A DNA stretch of 10,130 bases from Comamonadaceae bacterium (lineage in GTDB: Bacteria > Pseudomonadota > Gammaproteobacteria > Burkholderiales > Burkholderiaceae_C), in NCBI GenBank assembly GCA_947460165.1, contig CANHKH010000076.1, forward strand, positions 1 to 10,130, given 5' to 3'. Below are positions 1-5,934 of this stretch, in pieces. Both the position numbers and the translations under genes were made by a program. The first letter of the stretch is position 1; the number at the start of each line of letters is the position of its first letter. Under the pieces are notes generated by a model. The model saw only the letters and a program-made list of their open reading frames with translations. It did not search any database and had not been told where the DNA came from.

Positions 1-154
<154 letters not shown>

Positions 155-189
155 TCGGCTCCCTCCAGGAGGGCTGGGGAGGGGGGCAC
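155..189. repeat. Degenerate oppositely oriented repeat half between copies 1 and 2
   Basis: The spacer between the two 69-bp units contains CCCTCC-A-GGAGGG (161-173) followed by CTGGGGAGGGGGGCAC. The same order of hairpin, G-rich arm and GCACGC is seen at 10003-10040. It therefore looks like a decayed half-element in the opposite orientation, making the left cluster a composite of alternating orientations, as in BIME-type repeats. This is sequence comparison by eye only. Confidence 0.55.
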
Positions 190-258
190 GCGTGAGGAAA
201 CGGCGGTGCCACGCGATGCCCCCACCCTGACCCTCCCCCAGAGGGGGAGGGAAGGAAT
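190..258 (+). repeat. GC-rich repeat unit, copy 2
   Basis: This is the second 69-bp unit, 104 bp downstream of copy 1 and 66/69 identical to it. Its hairpin (CCCTCCCCC at 231-239, loop AGA, GGGGGAGGG at 243-251) lies 19 bp beyond the fliA stop codon, within the probable 3' untranslated region of the minus-strand operon. The unit is also the right arm of a larger imperfect inverted repeat spanning 182-223. Confidence 0.85.
231..251 (-). terminator. Possible 3' hairpin of the flhA-flhF-flhG-fliA arm
   Basis: A perfect 9-bp GC stem with a three-base loop lies 19 bp downstream of the fliA stop on the minus strand. It is stable enough to act as an RNA 3'-end stabiliser or weak terminator. No U-run follows it on the minus strand: the next bases are TCAGGGTGGGGG. 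A classic intrinsic terminator is therefore not supported. The hairpin belongs to the repeat element, so any terminator role is inferred from position. Confidence 0.4.
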
Positions 259-270
259 GCGGGGGCGTAT

Positions 271-1026
271 TCAGGCCTTGGCTTTGGCCCGGCCCACGGG
301 TTCGACCTTGAGGGTGACCCGCAGTTTCTTGACCACGGCGCTGATGAGCTGGCTCACGCGCGACTCGGTCACGCCCAGCACTTCGCCGATTTCTTTGAGG
401 TTGAGCTCTTCCACGTAGTAGAGGTTCATCAGCAGCTGGTCGCGCTCGGGCAAGTCGCCAATGGCCGAGACCACGGCGCCCATGAACTGGGCGTTCTCCA
501 CAATCACTTCGGGCTGCTGGCTGCTGTCGTCGGCCAGGGCCATGACCTCCTCGGTCACTACTTCCATGGAGTAGGTCTCAAAGCGCTTGGCCTGGCCGCG
601 CTCTTTTTCAAAGCTGTCCACGTCCATGCCCAGGTGTTCGGCCATTTCGGCCGGGGTGGGCGCACGGCCGAGCTCGGAGGCCAGCTCGTCGGTGGCTTTG
701 CCGTGGGATTTGTTGAACGCCACCGCCGAGCGGGGCAAAAACGACAGGCGACGCACCTCGTCGAGCATGGCGCCGCGCACCCGGGTGTGCGCAAAGTTTT
801 CGAATTCAATGCCTTTGGTCGGGTCGTAGGCGCGGGCCGCTTCCAAGAGGCCAATCATGCCCAGCTGGATCAGCTCGTCGAGCTCCATGAAGGGCGGAAT
901 CCGCACCTTCAGGTGCATGGCCACACGCTTGACCAGGCCCAGGTGGGCCATCACCAGGGCCTCCTCGGCGTTGTGGCTTTCGTGGTTGCTTTGAACCTGC
1001 GCGTACAAACGGGTGCTGGCGGACAT
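271..1026 (-). CDS. fliA: RNA polymerase sigma factor for flagellar operon (sigma-28, FliA)
   Basis: FliA directs RNA polymerase to late flagellar and chemotaxis promoters and is held inactive by FlgM until the hook is complete. At 251 aa it is close to the E. coli length (239). Region 2 spans about residues 21-100, with the family pattern LVKRVAMHLK, LDELIQLGMIGLLEAARAYD, and FENFAHTRVRGAMLDEVR followed by LPRS. Region 3 is about 105-145 (ELGRAPTPAEMAEHLGM). Region 4 is about 188-240, with LPERDQLLMNLYYVEELNLK and the helix-turn-helix EIGEVLGVTESRVSQL. It is the last gene of the minus-strand arm, starting 14 bp after the flhG stop with only a weak GCGAGA ribosome site, so translational coupling to flhG is likely. 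A short basic Ala/Lys tail ends the protein. Confidence 0.97.
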   Translation of the reverse strand: MSASTRLYAQVQSNHESHNAEEALVMAHLGLVKRVAMHLKVRIPPFMELDELIQLGMIGLLEAARAYDPTKGIEFENFAHTRVRGAMLDEVRRLSFLPRSAVAFNKSHGKATDELASELGRAPTPAEMAEHLGMDVDSFEKERGQAKRFETYSMEVVTEEVMALADDSSQQPEVIVENAQFMGAVVSAIGDLPERDQLLMNLYYVEELNLKEIGEVLGVTESRVSQLISAVVKKLRVTLKVEPVGRAKAKA

Positions 1027-1040
1027 GGGGGGTTCTCGCT

Positions 1041-1862
1041 TCAGGTGCTGCGCCCGACCAGGCGCTCAACAAAGAACTGCAGGCCGCCCGTGGCCTCGGT
1101 GATGGGGGCCATTTGGCGCACCGACTCGGCCAGCCGGCGAAAGTCGCGCGCGCCTGTGCTGCCGGGGGCAAATTCCAACACGGGTTGGTGCTTGCGCAGG
1201 GCAGACAGCACCAGCTCGTCGTGCTCTATGGTGCTCAGGTAGTGGATGCTGCGGCCCAAAAAGCGCGCGCACACTTGGTTGATGCGCTCGTAGAGCAGCT
1301 GGCCGTCTTGCTGGTTGGCCATGCCGTTGGGGATCAGGTAAATCTCGTCGACGCCAAAGTCTTGCATCAAGACTTTGATGGTGCCATAGGCGTCGGCGAT
1401 CGACGAGGGATCGTCCCTCACCACAATGAAGCGGCGCGGGCAGGCCTGCATAAAGGCCATCACAGGCGGCGATATGCCGGCGGCCATGTCCACAATCAGG
1501 TAGTCGAGCTCGTCTTCAAAGGCGCTGAAGGCTTGCACAATGCCCGCCGCCTGCACGCCGCTGATGCCGGCCATCTCGTGCAGGCCCGAGGCGCCGGGGA
1601 TCAGCCGCACGCCGTGGCGGGTGGTGACCATGATCTCTTGCAGCGTTTTTTGACCGGCCAAAAAGTGGCTGAGGTTGTAGGGGCAGGGCGTGCCCAGCGC
1701 AATTTGCGCATTGGCCAGCCCCAAGTCAGCGTCCAGCAGCATGACGCGCTCGCCCTGGGCTTGCAGCGCCACGGCGAGGTTGACCGACACAGTGGTCTTG
1801 CCGACGCCGCCTTTGCCGCTGGCGATGCCTATGACCTGGGTGGGTTGTTTAGTCAGGCTCAT
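1041..1862 (-). CDS. flhG: Flagellar number regulator, MinD-like ATPase FlhG/FleN
   Basis: FlhG (FleN, YlxH, MinD2) is a ParA/MinD-type ATPase that limits flagellar number, working with FlhF and, in some species, restraining the master regulator. At 273 aa it has normal family length. The deviant Walker A is at residues 15-23 (SGKGGVGKT), the switch motif LLDADLGLAN at 42-51, and the Walker B region YLIVDMAAGIS at 121-131. The C-terminus FFVERLV resembles the P. aeruginosa FleN end and may be part of a membrane-targeting helix. The start codon overlaps the flhF stop in an ATGA, indicating translational coupling. The N-terminus has only about 10 residues before the first strand and lacks the DQxxxLR FlhF-activating motif known from Bacillus and Vibrio FlhG. 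The next in-frame codons upstream do not encode it either. Confidence 0.95.
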   Translation of the reverse strand: MSLTKQPTQVIGIASGKGGVGKTTVSVNLAVALQAQGERVMLLDADLGLANAQIALGTPCPYNLSHFLAGQKTLQEIMVTTRHGVRLIPGASGLHEMAGISGVQAAGIVQAFSAFEDELDYLIVDMAAGISPPVMAFMQACPRRFIVVRDDPSSIADAYGTIKVLMQDFGVDEIYLIPNGMANQQDGQLLYERINQVCARFLGRSIHYLSTIEHDELVLSALRKHQPVLEFAPGSTGARDFRRLAESVRQMAPITEATGGLQFFVERLVGRST

Positions 1863-3511
1863 GCTGGGGTGGGGGCGGCTTGGTGTTGAAGGGAAGTGCG
1901 GGCAGCAGCGGGTGCGGCTGCCTTGCGTGGCGAACGGGCTTTGGCCGTTTTGGCGGGGACAGTCACGGCTTGAATCACGGTGCTCGCCTCGGCCACTGGG
2001 GCGGGCTCAAGCTTGTCGTGCGCGACAAGCTTGGGCACAAGCATGGCGCGCGTTGCAGTGGCGGCCGAAGAGGCTGTGGCCTGCGGCAGCAGGGGGGCCA
2101 GGGCGAGGTCTATCAGTTGCGGCAGGGTGAACGTGCTCATCAGGTCGGTCATCCGGCTTCCGCCGCTGGCACAAGAAAGTTTCAAATCATTATCACTGAA
2201 GAGTTGCAGCAAAGCCCAGGGTGACTGGGTCTCGTCGAGCTTGCTGAGCATCACGCTGTGCCAGTGCACGCCTGCGTCCACCAGCACCCGGCGCAGGGCC
2301 GCGCCCGAGGCGTCGGCGCTGACCACGGCATGCAGGGCCGCTTGCGGGGCCACGGCCTTGATTTCAGCCAGGCGCTCGCTCATTTGCACGCCGGGGGTGT
2401 CTATCAGCACCAGGCTGCGGGGGCCAAGCTCGCCGACCAGCAGGCGCAGCGCGTCTTCGTCGTTGGCGCGAAAGCAGTCTATGCCCAGCTGGGCGCCCAG
2501 CATTTGAATTTGGCTCCAGGCACCGGCCCGGTGGTCGCGGTAGCTGATGAGGGCCAGGCGCTCACTGCCATGCAGGGCGCTGGCGTGCTGGGCCAGGCGG
2601 GCGCACATCATGGTTTTGCCGCTGCCTGAGGGGCCGGCCAGCACATGCAGACCCTGGCTGGGCATGGCTTGCTGAGGCCGGGCCAAGCTGTGCTCGAGCT
2701 GGCTGCGCCACACCGCCAGGGCTTGGTGGGGGTCGTTTTGGTCTTGCAATGCGTCCATCAGCAAGGCGCGCAGGGCCATGGGCACTTGTGCTTCTTGGAG
2801 GGCATTGACCAGCACGCCCAGGCTGGGGTGCAGTTGCAAGCCGCTTTGCCAAGCTGAGCTTTGTTGGCTGAGCCGAAATTCTCGGCGCAGGGCGGCAATT
2901 TCGCCGCGCACCAAATCCACCAGCTCGTGGCTGCGTTGCAGGTCGCGGGCTTGGGCCTGGGCTTGCAGTTCGGCGGCCAGAGGGGACGCGGTGAGGGGAG
3001 CGCCTACAGCCAATGGCTCAGCGGCTGCGGCAGCTTCAACTTCTGCCGCCGCGGGGGTGGCCGCTGACGCTTCTTGCGCGGGGGCTGGAGGCTGCGGGTT
3101 GAGCAAGGCCACCGGCACCGCAGGGGCGGCAGGAATGGCCGCAGCTGGACGGGGCGCTGAGCTGAAGTGGGGCGTGATGGAGGACAGCCGCACAGCGGGC
3201 ACTTCAACAACTGCCTCAAGGGTTTTTTCAGTTTCTATTTCAGGCACGGGCTCAGACTCCGTGGCCACCAGTGTTTCGACCTGAACCGCAGTCACCTGCT
3301 GGGCCTGCATAAAGCTGCGCTGAAAAGCCGGTGCCGCAGGCGCCACCACGGCCGCAGGGGCGGGCTCGGGCTGCACGTCCAAGGCCACGACCAGCTCGGT
3401 CTGGCCGTCCACCTGATGGTTGGAAATCACCAGCACGTCTGGGCCGTACAAGGCAATGGCCTGCTCGGTGGCGCTGCGGGTGTCGCGGGCAAGAATGCGT
3501 TTGAGTTCCAT
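1859..3511 (-). CDS. flhF: Flagellar biosynthesis SRP-type GTPase FlhF
   Basis: FlhF is the third SRP-family GTPase (with Ffh and FtsY) and marks the site of flagellar assembly, usually the pole. The N-terminal B domain (about 1-47) has the family pattern LKRILARDTRSA and LGPDVLVISN-like residues, here YGPDVLVISNHQVDG. A low-complexity Ala/Pro/Glu linker covers about 48-185, and the NG domain about 190-470. The P-loop is GPSGSGKT (293-300), the Walker B/G3 motif is LVLIDTPG (367-374), and the G4-type motif is SKLDE (423-427). The SRP-family DTYR motif reads RDHR (325-328), so the GTPase core is divergent. An Ala/Pro/Lys tail of about 80 residues (471-550) follows the NG domain, making the 550-aa protein longer than usual. 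The start lies 58 bp downstream of the flhA stop with no clear Shine-Dalgarno, but the MELKRILARD opening is the expected FlhF N-terminus. Confidence 0.93.
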   Translation of the reverse strand: MELKRILARDTRSATEQAIALYGPDVLVISNHQVDGQTELVVALDVQPEPAPAAVVAPAAPAFQRSFMQAQQVTAVQVETLVATESEPVPEIETEKTLEAVVEVPAVRLSSITPHFSSAPRPAAAIPAAPAVPVALLNPQPPAPAQEASAATPAAAEVEAAAAAEPLAVGAPLTASPLAAELQAQAQARDLQRSHELVDLVRGEIAALRREFRLSQQSSAWQSGLQLHPSLGVLVNALQEAQVPMALRALLMDALQDQNDPHQALAVWRSQLEHSLARPQQAMPSQGLHVLAGPSGSGKTMMCARLAQHASALHGSERLALISYRDHRAGAWSQIQMLGAQLGIDCFRANDEDALRLLVGELGPRSLVLIDTPGVQMSERLAEIKAVAPQAALHAVVSADASGAALRRVLVDAGVHWHSVMLSKLDETQSPWALLQLFSDNDLKLSCASGGSRMTDLMSTFTLPQLIDLALAPLLPQATASSAATATRAMLVPKLVAHDKLEPAPVAEASTVIQAVTVPAKTAKARSPRKAAAPAAARTSLQHQAAPTPA

Positions 3512-3569
3512 GGGGCGTATCGCTGGTGCGGGTTACGGGGTGGGGCAGGGGCCGTGCGGGTGATCAGGC

Positions 3570-5672
3570 TCACTGAGCCGGGTCGGCGTGCACGGTGTGG
3601 ATCACCTTGACCATTTGGTCTTCGGGGATCTCGTTGTACGAAAGAATGGTCAGGTCGCTCACCCTGAAACGCGAGGCCTTGGAGACCCACGAACGGATGG
3701 CAGGCGAGACCACCAGCACGGCCGGGTGGCCCAGCTCTTCCACGGCGCGGGCGCCTTGGCGCATGGCGGCAAACAGGCGCTCGGCCAAACCGGGTTCGAG
3801 CACCATGGCTTGGCCTTGCGGTGTTTGCTGCAGCACGTTGTGCAGCAATTGCTCCAAATTCGGGTCCAAAGTGATGACAGACAGGCTGCCTTTGTCGTCT
3901 TGCAGGCCTTGCACAATCATGCGGCCCAGCTTGGGGCGGATCATGGCGGTCAAGAGCTCGGGGTCTTGGGTGCGGCTGGCCGACTCGGTCAGCGCCTCGG
4001 TGATGCTGCGCATGTCGCGCAGCGGCACGCCTTCGGCCAACACGTTTTGCAGGGTGCGGGTGATCACGCCCAGGGGGAGTTTGCCGGGCACCAGGTCTTC
4101 CACCAGCTTGGGCGAACGTGCGGCCAGCTTGTCCAGCAGCTGCTGCACCTCGTCGTGGCTGAGCAGGTCGGCCGCGTTGTCGCGCAGCACCTTGTTCAGG
4201 TGCGTGGCCACGGCGGTGGCGGCATCGACCACGGTAAAGCCCAAGGTGCGGGCATGGTCGCGCTGAGAGGGGTCAATCCACACGGCTTCCAGGCCGAAAG
4301 CGGGCTCGCGGCAGGCCACGCCTTCGAGCGTGCCGTAGACCTGGCCGGGGTTGATGGCCATCTCGCGGCCCACTTTGACCTCACCCTTGCCGCGCACCAC
4401 GCCCTTGAGCACGATGTGGTAGCTGTCGGGGTCAATATTGAGCGCGTCGCGGATGCGCACCGGTTGGATCAAAAAGCCCAGTTCGGCCGAGAGTTTTTTG
4501 CGCACACCTTTGACGCGCGCCATCAGTTGGCCGCCGGTGTCGGGGTTGACCAAGGGGATCAGGCCGTAGCCGATTTCCAGGCCAATCAGGTCCACCTGGT
4601 CCACATCGTCCCAGTCCAACTCTTTGGGGGCCTCGGGCGCGGCATTGGCCTCGGGGCTGCCGGCGGCGGGTTTGGCGGGTTCTGACTGGCGCTTGAGCAC
4701 CATGAAGCCCAGCGCCGCAGACGCTGCAGCCAGGCTCAAAAACACCAAATGGGGCATGCCGGGCACCACGCCCAAGAAGGCCAAAAAACTGGCCGAAATG
4801 AAGAGGGCCGAGGGGTTGGCCAGTTGCGAGCCGGTTTGCTCGGTCATGGTCTCCGAGGTGGTCACCCGGGTCACGATGATGGCGGTCGCCAGCGACAAGA
4901 ACAAACCAGGAATCTGGGCCACCAGGCCGTCACCAATGGTCAGCAGGGTGTACACGCGGCCGGCTTCAGCCGCGGGCATGTCGTGCTGGACCATGCCCAC
5001 AATCAAGCCGCCAATCAAATTGATGACCAAAATCAAGATGCCGGCAATCGCGTCACCGCTGACGAACTTGGAGGCACCGTCCATGGAGCCGAAAAAGTCA
5101 GATTCTTGCGAGAGCTCTTCGCGCCGCTTTTTGGCGGTTTCTTGGTCAATCACGCCAGCGTTCAGGTCGGCGTCAATCGACATTTGCTTGCCGGGCATGG
5201 CGTCCAAGGTGAATCGCGCATTGACCTCAGATACCCGGCCCGCGCCTTTGGTCACCACAATGAAGTTGATGATCATCAAGATCACAAAGATCACAAATCC
5301 GACCAGGTAATTGCCGCCAATGACAAAGTGGCCAAAAGCCGCAATCACTTGGCCGGCGGCTTCTTCACCCTCATGGCCGTTGACCAAAATCACCCGGGTC
5401 GACGCCACGTTCAGCGCCAGGCGCAGCATGGTGGCAAACAGCAGCACCGACGGGAAGGACGAGAACTCCAGCGGTTTGCGGGTGTTGATGGCAATCAGCA
5501 CCACCATCAGGCTGATGGCGATGTTGAAGGTGAACAAAATGTCCAGCAACCACGCTGGCAGCGGCAACACCAACATGGCCACGATCAGCAGCACCAGCGC
5601 CGGGATGCCCAGCGTGCTAAAGCTGAACTGACTGAGGTTCTGTCGAAGGTTTGACAGGGTCAAGCTGCTCAT
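3570..5672 (-). CDS. flhA: Flagellar type III export gate protein FlhA
   Basis: FlhA is the inner-membrane nonamer of the flagellar export gate. It uses proton-motive force and docks chaperone-substrate complexes through its cytoplasmic ring. At 700 aa it has family length (about 690-700). Hydrophobic segments fall at about 21-62, 70-95, 111-141, 205-228, 243-268 and 286-326, consistent with the roughly eight-helix membrane domain. The FHIPEP-family signature is clear: RVSEVNARFTLDAMPGKQMS at 146-165, then IDADLNAG. SGDAIAG (205-211) contains the Asp corresponding to Salmonella D208. An acidic linker (about 330-360) leads to the cytoplasmic domain (about 360-700). It is the first gene of the minus-strand arm, with no flhB immediately upstream as is common elsewhere; the divergent fliK lies there instead. 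No strong ribosome site is visible before the ATG, but the N-terminus fits the family. Confidence 0.97.
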   Translation of the reverse strand: MSSLTLSNLRQNLSQFSFSTLGIPALVLLIVAMLVLPLPAWLLDILFTFNIAISLMVVLIAINTRKPLEFSSFPSVLLFATMLRLALNVASTRVILVNGHEGEEAAGQVIAAFGHFVIGGNYLVGFVIFVILMIINFIVVTKGAGRVSEVNARFTLDAMPGKQMSIDADLNAGVIDQETAKKRREELSQESDFFGSMDGASKFVSGDAIAGILILVINLIGGLIVGMVQHDMPAAEAGRVYTLLTIGDGLVAQIPGLFLSLATAIIVTRVTTSETMTEQTGSQLANPSALFISASFLAFLGVVPGMPHLVFLSLAAASAALGFMVLKRQSEPAKPAAGSPEANAAPEAPKELDWDDVDQVDLIGLEIGYGLIPLVNPDTGGQLMARVKGVRKKLSAELGFLIQPVRIRDALNIDPDSYHIVLKGVVRGKGEVKVGREMAINPGQVYGTLEGVACREPAFGLEAVWIDPSQRDHARTLGFTVVDAATAVATHLNKVLRDNAADLLSHDEVQQLLDKLAARSPKLVEDLVPGKLPLGVITRTLQNVLAEGVPLRDMRSITEALTESASRTQDPELLTAMIRPKLGRMIVQGLQDDKGSLSVITLDPNLEQLLHNVLQQTPQGQAMVLEPGLAERLFAAMRQGARAVEELGHPAVLVVSPAIRSWVSKASRFRVSDLTILSYNEIPEDQMVKVIHTVHADPAQ

Positions 5673-5835
5673 GTCGTGGTTTATCTGTAAAAATTGGTGT
5701 CTTGCGGTGGTTCAGGCGGATGAGACCTGGAATGAAAGAGGAGTCTGCAAAGTCCGTGCCATGCATAACCGACAGGCCAGCCTGAACCCAGGCGGTGGCA
5801 AAAGTCGACCGGTCACGGTTTTTGCTAATCCTTGG

Positions 5836-5847
5836 CGAAGTACTTCG
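5836..5847. promoter_or_regulatory. Perfect 12-bp palindrome, candidate operator
   Basis: CGAAGTACTTCG is its own reverse complement and lies about 88 bp upstream of the fliK ATG in the divergent intergenic region. Such a site could bind a dimeric regulator controlling one or both arms. I do not recognise it as a known flagellar regulator box, and the regulatory role is inferred from symmetry and position only. Confidence 0.3.
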
Positions 5848-5858
5848 TAAGTTCACTG

Positions 5859-5880
5859 CCCAGCACCTGACCGTGCTGGG
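5859..5880 (+). promoter_or_regulatory. Stem-loop upstream of fliK
   Basis: CCCAGCAC (5859-5866) and GTGCTGGG (5873-5880) form a perfect 8-bp stem with a six-base loop, ending 54 bp before the fliK start. The bases after it (ATGTGCAGAAGC) are not a U-run, so it is not a typical intrinsic terminator. It may be a 5' leader hairpin if transcription starts upstream, or a DNA-level operator. Confidence 0.35.
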
Positions 5881-5934
5881 ATGTGCAGAAGCTTTATTCC
5901 TTTGTGAGAACCACGCCACCTGCTTGACCAAACT

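Larger units (their letters stand above)
5673..5934. promoter_or_regulatory. Divergent intergenic region between flhA and fliK
   Basis: This 262-bp non-coding stretch separates the two divergent arms and must contain the promoters for both unless transcription enters from elsewhere. It is visibly more A/T-rich than the flanking genes in places, notably around 5680-5697, 5815-5830 and 5888-5904. A 12-bp perfect palindrome (5836-5847) and an 8-bp-stem hairpin (5859-5880) lie on the fliK side. I could not assign convincing sigma-70, sigma-54 or sigma-28 boxes by eye. An in-frame stop at 5905-5907 limits upstream extension of fliK. Confidence 0.6.

Noticed and set aside
206..418. 70-codon plus-strand frame starting in the repeat
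   Set aside because: It begins in repeat copy 2 and runs antisense into fliA, with no sign of real coding.
634..1889. Plus-strand frames opposite fliA and flhG (202 and 258 codons)
   Set aside because: They are antisense to genes with clear sigma factor and MinD motifs and have no coherent domain of their own.
3588..5654. Plus-strand frames of 365 and 301 codons opposite flhA
   Set aside because: Both are His/Gln-rich mirror frames of a clearly conserved flhA.
5682..5700. Possible sigma-28-like -10 (CAGATAAA) before flhA on the minus strand
   Set aside because: No TAAA-type -35 element lies at the required distance, so it is not supported.
5834..5850. Possible sigma-54 site (TGGCGA-N5-TTCGT) before fliK
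   Set aside because: The GG element fits but the invariant GC at -12 is missing.
5617..5931. 104-codon minus-strand frame spanning the flhA-fliK intergenic region
   Set aside because: It overlaps the start of flhA by 56 bp in another frame, covers the only space for promoters, and has no recognisable features.
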